Shown: piece after piece, positions 19,377-27,522 of the stretch | How positions within the stretch are numbered: position 1 is the first letter of the stretch | Layout: each line of letters starts with the position of its first letter | Assembly (NCBI GenBank): GCA_003281415.1 | Contig: QCCC01000005.1 | Location: 1-60,374 of the forward strand | Reading direction: 5' to 3' | Length of the DNA stretch: 60,374 nucleotides | Origin: Prochlorococcus sp. AG-347-K15 | GTDB taxonomy: Bacteria > Cyanobacteriota > Cyanobacteriia > PCC-6307 > Cyanobiaceae | Program-made: the position numbers and the translations under genes | The notes under the pieces: generated by a model | Database searches by the model: none | The model's input: only the letters and a program-made list of their open reading frames with translations | What the model was told of the DNA's origin: nothing

Positions 19377-20555
19377 ATGAAGGCAATGATACTTGCAGCA
19401 GGAAAAGGTACACGTGTTCAGCCGATAACTCATATCATTCCAAAACCAATGATACCGATTTTACAAAAACCTGTAATGGAGTTTCTATTAGAACTCTTAA
19501 AAGAGCATGGCTTTAAAGAGATTATGGTTAATGTTTCTCATCTAGCTGAAGAAATTGAAAATTACTTTAGAGATGGTCAAAGGTTTGGTGTAGAGATAGC
19601 ATATAGTTTTGAAGGTAGAATTGAAGATGGGGAATTAATAGGAGATGCTTTAGGTTCAGCAGGAGGATTGAAAAAAATTCAAGATTTTCAAAAATTCTTT
19701 GATGAAACTTTTGTTGTACTTTGTGGCGATGCTTTAGTTGACTTAGATTTGACTGAGGCGGTTAGGAAACATAAGGAAAAGGGAGCTATAGCGAGTTTAA
19801 TAACTAAAAAAGTAACTAGAGATCAAGTATCAAGTTATGGAGTAGTAGTTTCAGATGATAATGGTCGAATTAAGGCTTTTCAGGAAAAGCCATCTGTAGA
19901 TAAAGCTTTGGGAGACTCTATTAATACAGGTATTTATCTGTTTGAACCTGAGATTTTTAATTATATACCTTCAGGTGAAAAATTTGATATTGGTGCTGAT
20001 CTATTCCCTAAACTTGTTGAAATGGATTTACCATTTTTTGCACTACCGATGGATTTCGAATGGGTAGATATTGGAAAAGTTCCTGATTATTGGAGTGCTA
20101 TTCGTAATGTATTAAAAGGCAGGGTGAGACAGGTAGATATACCTGGTAAAGAAATTCAACCTGGAGTGTTCACAGGATTAAACGTTGCTGCAAATTGGGA
20201 TAAAGTTGATATTACTGGGCCAGTATACATAGGTGGAATGACAAGAATAGAAGATGGTGCAACAATTATTGGACCGGCAATGATTGGGCCAAGTTGTTGT
20301 ATTTGCGAAGGTGCAACTATTGATAATTCAATTATTTTTGATTATTCCAAAATCGGCAAGGGTGTCCGACTGGTAGATAAATTAGTATTTGGTCGTTACT
20401 GCGTGGGTAAAAATGGAGATCACTTTGATTTGCAGGACGCATCTTTGGATTGGTTGATAACAGATTCTAGAAGATCTGATATGACTGAGCCATCTCCACA
20501 GCAGAAGGCAATGGCAGAATTATTAGGTACTGATTTGATTAATATTCCAGATTAA
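19377..20555 (+). CDS. Sugar-phosphate nucleotidyltransferase, mannose-1-phosphate guanylyltransferase-like
   Basis: The enzyme probably activates a sugar-1-phosphate with NTP for cell-envelope polysaccharide synthesis. The N-terminal Rossmann-like domain (about 1-235) has the signature LAAGKGTRVQPIT with KPMIP, the catalytic-region VLCGDALVDLD and EWVDIGKVPDYW. A left-handed beta-helix follows (about 255-345), seen as repeating I-G hexapeptides such as GPVYIGGMTRIEDGATIIG. The 392-residue length matches GDP-mannose or glucose-1-phosphate types; the substrate cannot be fixed. The start is ATG. Its last 17 bases overlap the end of metF on the opposite strand. Confidence 0.88.
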   Translation: MKAMILAAGKGTRVQPITHIIPKPMIPILQKPVMEFLLELLKEHGFKEIMVNVSHLAEEIENYFRDGQRFGVEIAYSFEGRIEDGELIGDALGSAGGLKKIQDFQKFFDETFVVLCGDALVDLDLTEAVRKHKEKGAIASLITKKVTRDQVSSYGVVVSDDNGRIKAFQEKPSVDKALGDSINTGIYLFEPEIFNYIPSGEKFDIGADLFPKLVEMDLPFFALPMDFEWVDIGKVPDYWSAIRNVLKGRVRQVDIPGKEIQPGVFTGLNVAANWDKVDITGPVYIGGMTRIEDGATIIGPAMIGPSCCICEGATIDNSIIFDYSKIGKGVRLVDKLVFGRYCVGKNGDHFDLQDASLDWLITDSRRSDMTEPSPQQKAMAELLGTDLINIPD

Positions 20556-21456
20556 GGTCAGCTTTTTCAAGAATCTCAGGAATTAAATGTTCTGCCTTAA
20601 CTGCCATTAGATGAATACCATCTGCGATTTTTATAAAATCTTGCGCTTGTTCAGCTGCAATTTGTATCCCTTCTTGTAAAGGGTCTTTAGCATCTTTAAG
20701 ACGATTCAAAATATTGTCAGGTATGTTTGCTCCTGGGACGTATTTGTTTATAAAGAGAGCATTTTTGTATGACTTTAAGAGGAATACACCCGCGATTACA
20801 GGAATTTCAAGTGGATTGCTAATTTCTTGGCAAAATTCTATCAAATTTTCTTTTTTCATAACCATTTGAGTTTGTAAGAATCTTGCTCCAGCCTCCTTTT
20901 TCTTACTGATTCTATTTTTTAAACTTCTCTGATTTTTACAACTTGGATCTGCAGCAGCCCCTGAAAAAATTAATGTCTTTTTATCCGAAAGCTCTCCAAA
21001 CGTGGGATCAATTCCCTCATTAAAGGCCTGAATTTGTTGAAGTAATCTAACTGACTCAAATTCGTGAACCGCTTTAGCATTTTGTTGATCCCCGGCTTTT
21101 ACTGAATCACCTGTAATGCATAAGATGTTTTTAATTCCTAAAGCATTTGCTCCAAGAATGTCTGATTGTAAAGCAATTTTATTACGATCTCTGCAGGATA
21201 TTTGCATTACTGGCTCTATCCCATTTTCCAGTAATAGTTTGGACATTGCCAAGCTGCACATCCTCATTACAGCCCTGCTTCCGTCGGTAATGTTAACAGC
21301 ATGTACCTTATCTTTCAAAAGTTGTGCTATCTTAAGAGATCTTATGGGGCTTCCACCTCTAGGCGGCATTAACTCTGCCGTTATAACCTTGGATTTTTTT
21401 TCTAAAGTCTGCTGAAGTTTTGATTTCAATTGCTTTTGTTTCCTACTTGGTAACAA
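20539..21456 (-). CDS. metF: 5,10-methylenetetrahydrofolate reductase
   Basis: MetF reduces methylene-THF to methyl-THF, the methyl source for methionine. The TIM-barrel flavoprotein signature is visible: ITAELMPPRGG near residue 27, VNITDGSRAVMRM, ALGIKNILCITGDSV near residue 105 and FLQTQMVM near residue 190. At 305 residues the length is typical. The start is TTG at 21456; no ATG precedes the conserved core. It is divergent from the PedR-like gene with 49 bases between the starts and converges, with overlap, on the sugar nucleotidyltransferase. Confidence 0.93.
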   Translation of the reverse strand: MLPSRKQKQLKSKLQQTLEKKSKVITAELMPPRGGSPIRSLKIAQLLKDKVHAVNITDGSRAVMRMCSLAMSKLLLENGIEPVMQISCRDRNKIALQSDILGANALGIKNILCITGDSVKAGDQQNAKAVHEFESVRLLQQIQAFNEGIDPTFGELSDKKTLIFSGAAADPSCKNQRSLKNRISKKKEAGARFLQTQMVMKKENLIEFCQEISNPLEIPVIAGVFLLKSYKNALFINKYVPGANIPDNILNRLKDAKDPLQEGIQIAAEQAQDFIKIADGIHLMAVKAEHLIPEILEKADLNLEY

Positions 21457-21505
21457 GTGTGATTGGATTGCTAAACTTAATTAATATAAAAAAGGAACTG
21501 TTTAA

Positions 21506-21784
21506 ATGCAAATGGTTGAAGAAGAAGTAAACAACATTGATATGATGGGTCTCTCAACAAGAGAGATGGAAATCATTGACCTAGTAGCTGATGGGCTTAC
21601 AAATCAAGAAATTGCAGTGAAACTTACTATTAGTAAAAGAACTGTTGATAATCATGTAAGTAATATGTTTACAAAAACGGGTTCAAAAAATAGAGTGGCA
21701 CTTTTGAATTGGGCAATGGATAATGGAAAGATTTGTAGAGATGGATTTAATTGTTGCTCCCTCCCAGACTCTGATCAAGATTAG
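21506..21784 (+). CDS. pedR: Small LuxR-type regulator, PedR-like
   Basis: This 92-residue protein is almost entirely a LuxR/GerE helix-turn-helix: LSTREMEIIDLVADGLTNQEIA and SKRTVDNHVSNMFTKTG (each shortened here to its core, LSTREMEI and RTVDNHVS). PedR is a small cyanobacterial regulator of this type whose activity depends on photosynthetic electron transport through a cysteine redox switch with thioredoxin. The C-terminal KICRDGFNCC supplies three cysteines for such a switch. A good ribosome site (AAGGAA) precedes the ATG. Its 3' end overlaps a small convergent gene by 38 bases. Confidence 0.85.
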   Translation: MQMVEEEVNNIDMMGLSTREMEIIDLVADGLTNQEIAVKLTISKRTVDNHVSNMFTKTGSKNRVALLNWAMDNGKICRDGFNCCSLPDSDQD

Positions 21785-21932
21785 TATCTATTACTTTTTT
21801 TCTATCAATAGCTAAATCCATTAAACAATAATTTGTAGAATTTAATTCGAAGAGTTCAGCATATGCAATGCAAGCATCTTTGTCTGAATCAACAAATCTC
21901 AATATTCCTTCTTTGTCGTAAAGACCATACAT
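21747..21932 (-). CDS. Small conserved-type hypothetical protein
   Basis: This 61-residue frame starts MYGLYDKEGILRFVDSD and looks like a real small soluble protein, with alternating hydrophobic strands and a short helix (ACIAYAELFEL). I do not recognise a named family. It overlaps the 3' end of the PedR-like gene by 38 bases on the opposite strand, and about 60 bases of AT-rich sequence separate it from the CYTH gene. Support is the balanced composition, unlike antisense shadows, and its fit in an otherwise empty space. Function is unknown. Confidence 0.6.
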   Translation of the reverse strand: MYGLYDKEGILRFVDSDKDACIAYAELFELNSTNYCLMDLAIDRKKVIDTNLDQSLGGSNN

Positions 21933-21992
21933 TTGAAGAAAAACATATTTCTAAAATATAAAGAAAATATAAAGGAAAAGTGGTTCTTTTGA

Positions 21993-22490
21993 CTAGTTAT
22001 TTTTGTGAGTTGTTAAATAGTCATCCTTCCATCTTGAAAAAGGTTTGTTAGCAAGACTGAAATTGGAAAAATGTCTCAGCCCAGTTATTTCTTTTGATAT
22101 GAATGATGGGAGACTTAAATCTTCATCTTCCCTTGACATTTCAATTTCGGCAATCGCAAGAGGATAATTACTTTCTTTAAAACAATCGATAATCCAAGTT
22201 TTTTTTTCAACTTTTAAAAAAAATCTTTCTTTTTTAATTAAATTTGTGAGATTTGACATTATTTGCTCACCATCATTTTGTGGAATAGAGTATTCAAATT
22301 CAAAGTTAGTAAAATTTTTAATATGTTTTTTTAACGCTATTTTATATTCCTTACCTGTAAATCTTATCCTAATAATCCAATCATCTAAACTTTTTGATAA
22401 GTATCCTTGTTCAATAAATATTCTTTTAGTGATGAATTTTTTCCAATCATCATTTTTTAAAAGAAATCGTCTTTCTATTTCTAGGGCCAT
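21993..22490 (-). CDS. CYTH-domain phosphohydrolase
   Basis: CYTH proteins bind triphosphate compounds; bacterial members are mostly inorganic triphosphatases. The defining N-terminal ExExK-type motif is present as [10 protein letters not shown] (residues 3-12). Further basic and acidic strand residues follow: WIIRIRF near residue 38, KIALKKH near residue 50, and [11 protein letters not shown] near residue 117. The 165-residue length fits the simple bacterial form. The ATG overlaps the end of nadK by 10 bases on the same strand, so the two are probably co-transcribed and coupled. Whether the substrate is triphosphate or a nucleotide cannot be told. Confidence 0.82.
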   Translation of the reverse strand: MALEIERRFLLKNDDWKKFITKRIFIEQGYLSKSLDDWIIRIRFTGKEYKIALKKHIKNFTNFEFEYSIPQNDGEQIMSNLTNLIKKERFFLKVEKKTWIIDCFKESNYPLAIAEIEMSREDEDLSLPSFISKEITGLRHFSNFSLANKPFSRWKDDYLTTHKNN

Positions 22491-23401
22491 TTAGTTTTTT
22501 GATTTTTTAAAGATAGATCACCTTTCCAATCAAGTTTTTTGATCAAAGTATTGTAATAGGTAGTGCTTTTTTTAAACTTTATTATCTTGCAGGGAGATTT
22601 TCCTTTTTTGATCTCACAATGAAAAGTTTCTTTAATGGTCATGCATTTTGCTCCATCTCTCCATAATTTAAGTGCTCCCTTACTTTTTTTTACTGGTTTA
22701 ATAATTACTCTACTCGTATTAGGTATAACTATAGGTCTACTAGCTAAACTCATAGGACATATAGGATTTATTACCATAGCATCTATATTGGGATGTACTA
22801 TTGGACCACCTGCTGCCATTGAGTATGCTGTTGAACCTGTAGATGTAGCAATAATAAGTCCATCACCTTTGTATTCGTTGACTTTCTCATTATCTATTTC
22901 AATTTGTATTTGATTGGTAGGATAAATATCCTCTTCAACAGATTTAAAGTAAAAATCGTTTAAGGCGTCGTAACTTTTTAAAATTTTTTTCTTAGGACTT
23001 GTTCCATTCAAACAAACCTTACAATTTAATCTATTGCGAAAATCAATTGTATATTCTTCATTTTCAAGGATTTCAATAAAAGATTTGTCAAATAAAAAAT
23101 CTTTTTCTTGAGTAAGAAACCCTAAATTTCCACCAATATTAATGCTCAATAAAGGAATATCGTAATCCGTTAATGCATTTGCACATTTCAGGAAGGTTCC
23201 ATCCCCACCAAGAACAATGCCAATATCTGGTTGAAATTCTGAATTAAAGAGATATTTATCAATTTCATCTTTATGAAAATCACTTGCAATTCTTTTTGAT
23301 TTTACATTTTTAGTTTTGAGGACTTCTTCACAGAATTTAGAAGCCTCTAAAGCTATAGAACTATCTGAACGATATACAATGAGAACTAATGAAAGTTTCA
23401 T
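22481..23401 (-). CDS. nadK: NAD kinase
   Basis: NadK phosphorylates NAD to NADP, vital for photosynthetic reductant. The active-site GGDGTFL is near residue 73, the NAD-binding [20 protein letters not shown] is near residue 178 (core [13 protein letters not shown]), and the [13 protein letters not shown] motif is near residue 210. At 306 residues the length is normal. Cyanobacteria usually carry two NAD kinases, and this appears to be one of them. It follows ndhE on the same strand by 9 bases, so it may be read through from the ndhA-I-G-E operon, and overlaps the CYTH gene. Confidence 0.93.
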   Translation of the reverse strand: MKLSLVLIVYRSDSSIALEASKFCEEVLKTKNVKSKRIASDFHKDEIDKYLFNSEFQPDIGIVLGGDGTFLKCANALTDYDIPLLSINIGGNLGFLTQEKDFLFDKSFIEILENEEYTIDFRNRLNCKVCLNGTSPKKKILKSYDALNDFYFKSVEEDIYPTNQIQIEIDNEKVNEYKGDGLIIATSTGSTAYSMAAGGPIVHPNIDAMVINPICPMSLASRPIVIPNTSRVIIKPVKKSKGALKLWRDGAKCMTIKETFHCEIKKGKSPCKIIKFKKSTTYYNTLIKKLDWKGDLSLKNQKTKWP

Positions 23402-23410
23402 TTAATGCTT

Positions 23411-23734
23411 TTACCATTTTAATAAATTAAAACTTTCCATATCTACAGTCACTCTATTCCTGTAAAGAGATAATAATATAGCTAATCCAACTGCTGCTTC
23501 TGCGGCAGCAACAGTAATCACAAAAATTGTAAAAACTTGTCCTTGAATTAAATTATTATCAATATAGGAAGAAAACGCCATTAAGTTTATATTTACCGCA
23601 TTAAGCATTAATTCTATGCTCATAAGAACTCTGACTGCATTTCTGCTATTTAATAATCCCCAAATACCAATGCAAAATAGTGCTGAAGATACTATCAAAA
23701 AAGCTTGAATAGGAATTGATTCTAAATTCATCAT
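23411..23734 (-). CDS. ndhE: NDH-1 subunit 4L (NdhE)
   Basis: NdhE (NuoK-like) is a small three-helix membrane subunit of NDH-1 that contributes to proton pumping. The 107 residues show three hydrophobic segments (about 11-29, 35-55, 67-92). Conserved glutamates lie in the second and third helices: MSIELMLNAVNINLM and AAAEAAVGLAI. It ends the ndhA-ndhI-ndhG-ndhE gene order that is standard in cyanobacteria and plastids, 15 bases after ndhG. Two consecutive ATGs open the gene and I used the first. Confidence 0.96.
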   Translation of the reverse strand: MMNLESIPIQAFLIVSSALFCIGIWGLLNSRNAVRVLMSIELMLNAVNINLMAFSSYIDNNLIQGQVFTIFVITVAAAEAAVGLAILLSLYRNRVTVDMESFNLLKW

Positions 23735-23749
23735 AATAAAGTTGAAAGG

Positions 23750-24349
23750 TTAATTTTTATTTGTAAGTAAAGGTTCAGGTGATTTTTCAATTAGCTCTTG
23801 ATCAACAGGTAATCCTGTGGAAATATCTTTGTTCATTACATCTCTTCTAGCTAAAACAATAGCCCCAATCATTGCCATTAAAAGTAAAACTGAAGCTACT
23901 TCAAATGGGAGTAAATAATCACTAAATAGATGCTCACCAATCCTAATAGTTGATTCTTCTCCTATTGAGTTTTTAGGACTTGATAGGCTCCATACATTTG
24001 TCAAGTCAACTCTTATTAAGAGGCTTAATAGTGTTAAACATATAGATGTTGATATGATTCTTCTCGATTTAATGTCATTGATAGGCTTTAAATCTTCTTT
24101 TTTATTGACTAACATTATCGCAAATATTATTAATACATTCACTGCACCGACATAAACTAAAACTTGAGCTGCAGCAACAAAACTTGCATTTAAAAGCAAG
24201 TATAATCCTGCCACACTCATAAAAACTCCCCCAAGAAGAAATGCTGAATAAACAATACTTTCCAGCAATACGACACCAAGTGCTCCAATAAGGACAACTA
24301 AAGATAAAATTGTAAAACAAATAAACTGTGTTGTTATTGCAATAGACAT
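23750..24349 (-). CDS. ndhG: NDH-1 subunit 6 (NdhG)
   Basis: NdhG (NuoJ-like) is a five-helix membrane subunit of NDH-1. The 199-residue protein has hydrophobic segments near residues 5-27, 31-50, 58-78, 95-112 and 148-168. The conserved AAAQVLVYVGAVNVLIIFAIML region (core QVLVYVGAVNVL) marks the family's pi-bulge helix. The C-terminal tail is soluble and variable. It lies between ndhI and ndhE, with 13 and 15 base gaps, on one strand. Confidence 0.96.
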   Translation of the reverse strand: MSIAITTQFICFTILSLVVLIGALGVVLLESIVYSAFLLGGVFMSVAGLYLLLNASFVAAAQVLVYVGAVNVLIIFAIMLVNKKEDLKPINDIKSRRIISTSICLTLLSLLIRVDLTNVWSLSSPKNSIGEESTIRIGEHLFSDYLLPFEVASVLLLMAMIGAIVLARRDVMNKDISTGLPVDQELIEKSPEPLLTNKN

Positions 24350-24362
24350 AAATTAATGGAAA

Positions 24363-24989
24363 TTAATTAATTGGATTAGAAGTTTTATCTTTATTTTTAT
24401 TGGAATCAGTCTTCATCCAATCATAGACTTCTTCAGGTAATTTTCCAACTCTATTATCTGAAGCTGGAATCTCATGAGGGTCCATGACTCCTTTAGGAAG
24501 ATAGGCAAGTTCTCTTAGAGGTTTAACTGAAGGATCTGTTGTGACGTTTGTAGGTAGTCTACCAAGTGCGACATTATCAAAATTCAGATTGTGCCTATCG
24601 AAAGTGGCTAATTCATATTCTTCGGTCATTGATAGACAATTAGTTGGACAATATTCAACACAATTTCCGCAAAATATACATACCCCAAAATCTATTGAAT
24701 AATTTCTAAGTTCTTTCTTTTTGGTTTCTTTATTCATTACCCAATCAACTACTGGTAAATTGATAGGACATACTCTCACACAAACTTCACAAGCAATACA
24801 TTTATCGAATTCGTAATGTATCCTTCCTCTATATCTTTCAGAGGGTATTAATTTTTCATATGGATATTGGACAGTAACAGGTCTTCTTCTAAGATGATCA
24901 AAAGTTACTGATAGTCCATTATATAAATATTTACCAGCATTAAATGCTTCTTTGATATAGCTATTGATTTGTTGAAGGAAATTTTTCAT
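24363..24989 (-). CDS. ndhI: NDH-1 subunit I (two 4Fe-4S ferredoxin domain)
   Basis: NdhI carries two [4Fe-4S] clusters in the peripheral arm and passes electrons, in cyanobacteria from ferredoxin, toward plastoquinone. The two CxxCxxCxxxCP motifs are complete: [12 protein letters not shown] near residue 63 and [12 protein letters not shown] near residue 103. The 208-residue length is typical. An AT-rich 70-base gap separates it from ndhA and contains a 12-bp-arm inverted repeat. The C-terminal residues after about 170 are variable in the family. Confidence 0.97.
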   Translation of the reverse strand: MKNFLQQINSYIKEAFNAGKYLYNGLSVTFDHLRRRPVTVQYPYEKLIPSERYRGRIHYEFDKCIACEVCVRVCPINLPVVDWVMNKETKKKELRNYSIDFGVCIFCGNCVEYCPTNCLSMTEEYELATFDRHNLNFDNVALGRLPTNVTTDPSVKPLRELAYLPKGVMDPHEIPASDNRVGKLPEEVYDWMKTDSNKNKDKTSNPIN

Positions 24990-25034
24990 CTTGAAGAATT
25001 TACTTAGGTTATTTTAATTTTAGTGGATTAATTA

Positions 25035-25062
25035 TAAATTTAAGTATATTTACTTAAATTTA
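25035..25062 (-). repeat. Long inverted repeat between ndhA and ndhI
   Basis: Two perfectly complementary 12-base arms (25035-25046 and 25051-25062) flank a 4-base loop, and the right arm includes the ndhA stop codon. The stem is almost all A-T with two G-C pairs (one per AAGTA/TACTT block), and no U-run follows on the coding strand. It may be an intercistronic RNA hairpin that affects processing or relative expression. Confidence 0.5.
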
Positions 25063-26178
25063 ACCACCAAATAATTGCGGAAAAGCAAGTTTTAGTCCTG
25101 CAGTTATCAAAAGATTAGCAAGAGAAATTGGAAGAAGAAACTTCCATCCAAGATCTAAAAGTTGATCTATTCTTACCCTAGGAGTTGTCCAACGTAATAA
25201 TATTGCAATGAAAACTAAAAGATATGCTTTTAATATAGTCATTACAATTCCTATTGATGCAGTGAAAACCTGTATGAAGGGTGCATTAATAGGCAAATTA
25301 AGAAACTTAGCTATTAATTCAACTGGGATAGGAAAACCCCATCCTCCCAAGTAAAGTATTGATACCAATAATGCTGAAAGAATTAAATTAATGTAACTAC
25401 CAAGGTAGAACAATGCGAATTTCATTCCTGCATATTCAGTTTGATATCCTGCAACTAATTCTTCTTCAGCCTCAGGTAAGTCAAATGGAAGTCTTTCACA
25501 TTCTGCAAGAGCACAAATCCAAAAGACTATAAAACCAACGGGTTGTCTCCAAATATTCCAACTCAGGATCCCAGCACCACTTTGTTGGTTGACAATGTCA
25601 ATAGTACTTAGAGAATTTGTCATTAGTACGATGGCTAGTACAGACAAAGCTAAAGGTATTTCGTAACTAATCGATTGAGCTGCTGCTCTTAATCCTCCTA
25701 GTAATGAATATTTATTATTTGATGCATATCCGCTCATAAGAAGTCCAATTGGCTGGATGCTACTCAAAGCGATCCATAGGAAAATTCCAATACCAACGTT
25801 ACTTATTAAAAGGTTTTGTCCAAAAGGAACAATTAGCCAGGAGAGAATTACCGGAATAAGAACTAATATAGGTCCTGCAGTAAAAAGAATTCCATCAGCT
25901 TTAGCAGGAATAATATCCTCTTTTACAAGTAACTTGAGACCATCTGCAATTGGTTGGAGGACTCCAAGCGCTCCTGCATATTCAGGGCCTATTCTTTGTT
26001 GAGCAGCAGCAGAAATTTTTCTTTCAAGCCAAACTGTTACTAAAACCCCAACAACTGCCGCTACTAAAACTAAAAGCATAGGAAGAGGGAGCCAAATTAT
26101 ATGAGCGATTTCACTAGAAAGGCCAAAACCTTTTAAAAATTCATTAAAACTATATTCGAGGTCTAATCCGTATTCCAA
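25060..26178 (-). CDS. ndhA: NDH-1 subunit 1 (NdhA)
   Basis: NdhA (NuoH-like) is the membrane subunit that forms the quinone-binding pocket with NdhH and NdhK. The 372 residues contain about eight hydrophobic helices. Family motifs are [18 protein letters not shown] (core near residue 52), the conserved acidic stretch [20 protein letters not shown] (core [10 protein letters not shown]) near residue 235, and [12 protein letters not shown] near the C-terminus. The start is TTG at 26178. It heads the ndhA-I-G-E operon and lies 75 bases downstream of gltA on the same strand. Confidence 0.97.
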   Translation of the reverse strand: MEYGLDLEYSFNEFLKGFGLSSEIAHIIWLPLPMLLVLVAAVVGVLVTVWLERKISAAAQQRIGPEYAGALGVLQPIADGLKLLVKEDIIPAKADGILFTAGPILVLIPVILSWLIVPFGQNLLISNVGIGIFLWIALSSIQPIGLLMSGYASNNKYSLLGGLRAAAQSISYEIPLALSVLAIVLMTNSLSTIDIVNQQSGAGILSWNIWRQPVGFIVFWICALAECERLPFDLPEAEEELVAGYQTEYAGMKFALFYLGSYINLILSALLVSILYLGGWGFPIPVELIAKFLNLPINAPFIQVFTASIGIVMTILKAYLLVFIAILLRWTTPRVRIDQLLDLGWKFLLPISLANLLITAGLKLAFPQLFGG

Positions 26179-26253
26179 GATTTTTATGTTATTTACTTAA
26201 TACATTAACTCTTCATAAACAATATGTGTGTTTTTTATGAAAAGCTGCAAATA

Positions 26254-27399
26254 TTATTCTCTATTTTCTAGGCTGATCCATTTCCTTGGAGCAGAGCCAG
26301 TATAGATTTGTGATGGTCTAAAAATTCTATTTGCTCCAAGTTGCTCTCTCCAATGAGCTAACCAACCAGCAACTCTAGATATGGCAAAAATTGGAGTAAA
26401 TAAATCACGAGGAATACCAAGCTTTCTATAAACAAGACCAGAATAAAAGTCCACGTTAGGGAATATACCCTTTGGCCCAAGTCTTGGTATGGCATCTTCC
26501 TCTAGTGATTTAGCAACTTCATACATTTCATCTGCTCCAAATCTAATAAAAAGCTCCTCTGCCAGTTTTTGAAGAATTATTGCTCTTGGATCTTTGACTT
26601 TATATTCTCTATGACCGAAGCCCATTATCTTACTTTTATTTTTTATCGCGTTATCCAAAAAAGACGCAGCATTTTCTGGAGTTTTGATCTCTTCTAACAT
26701 TGCAATTACATCCTCATTTGCTCCTCCATGCAGGGGGCCAGCCAGTGTCCCTACTGCAGAGGCGATAACAGCATATGGGTCTGTAAGAGTGCTTGCAGTC
26801 ACCCTAGCGCTAAATGTACTTGCGTTTAAACTATGTTCGGCATGCAGAATTAAACATCTATCAAAAACTTTTGCAGCTATAGGATCTTGTTCTTTTTCAG
26901 TCAGCATATAAAGAAAATTTGATGAGTAAGTTAAATCATCTCTAGGTTGAATTGGGTCTTGTCCTTTTCTAATAAGTTGAAATGCAGCAATCATAGTTGG
27001 TATTTTTGCTATTAGCCTTATCACTGCGTTGTAGATGTAATTAGGATCATCTATTGCTCTACGTGAATAGAAGAGTCCCAAAGAAGCTGCACTAGACTGA
27101 AGAGCGTCCATAGGATGACCTGTCGCAGGAAAACATTTCATCATATCTCTGACTCTAAAACTTAACCTGCGATGCATCTGAACTTCTTGTTCAAAATCTC
27201 TAAGTTGAATAGCCGTAGGCAATTCGCCCCAAATTAATAGATACGCAGTTTCTAAAAAACTGCTTTTTTGGGATAGTTCTTCTATGGAGTACCCTCTGTA
27301 CAATAATTTACCTTTATTGCCGTCAATATCACAGATAGATGAATTAGTAACTGGAACGCCCTCTAATCCTGGTTTTAAAATTAGTTTTTTACTATCCAA
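26254..27399 (-). CDS. gltA: Citrate synthase
   Basis: This enzyme condenses oxaloacetate and acetyl-CoA to citrate at the entry of the incomplete cyanobacterial TCA branch to 2-oxoglutarate. The catalytic histidines and aspartate are in place: HAEHSLNAST, GPLHGGANEDV and GFGHREYKVKDPR. A later FYSGLVYRKLGIP segment is also typical. At 381 residues it is the short bacterial/archaeal type. The related 2-methylcitrate synthase cannot be fully excluded by sequence alone but is unlikely here. About 120 bases of AT-rich upstream sequence hold a small odd palindrome (AAGTTA-T-TAACTT, 27463-27475). Confidence 0.94.
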   Translation of the reverse strand: MDSKKLILKPGLEGVPVTNSSICDIDGNKGKLLYRGYSIEELSQKSSFLETAYLLIWGELPTAIQLRDFEQEVQMHRRLSFRVRDMMKCFPATGHPMDALQSSAASLGLFYSRRAIDDPNYIYNAVIRLIAKIPTMIAAFQLIRKGQDPIQPRDDLTYSSNFLYMLTEKEQDPIAAKVFDRCLILHAEHSLNASTFSARVTASTLTDPYAVIASAVGTLAGPLHGGANEDVIAMLEEIKTPENAASFLDNAIKNKSKIMGFGHREYKVKDPRAIILQKLAEELFIRFGADEMYEVAKSLEEDAIPRLGPKGIFPNVDFYSGLVYRKLGIPRDLFTPIFAISRVAGWLAHWREQLGANRIFRPSQIYTGSAPRKWISLENRE

Positions 27400-27522
27400 T
27401 TTCTTAATTCAATATCAAATACTTATAGATTAAAGATAGTCAAATAAATTTTAATTAACCACAAGTTATTAACTTCAAGAAAATTTAAATTGATTATTTT
27501 TTAAGCTTTTTTAATAAAACTT

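Noticed and set aside
24102-24320. A cysteine- and serine-rich 72-codon frame on the minus strand
   Set aside because: It is an alternate frame within ndhG; the cysteines come from reading hydrophobic codons out of frame.
27463-27475. Small dyad AAGTTA-T-TAACTT upstream of gltA as an operator
   Set aside because: It is short, A/T-rich and unaccompanied by a recognisable promoter; chance is a sufficient explanation, so it is only mentioned under gltA.
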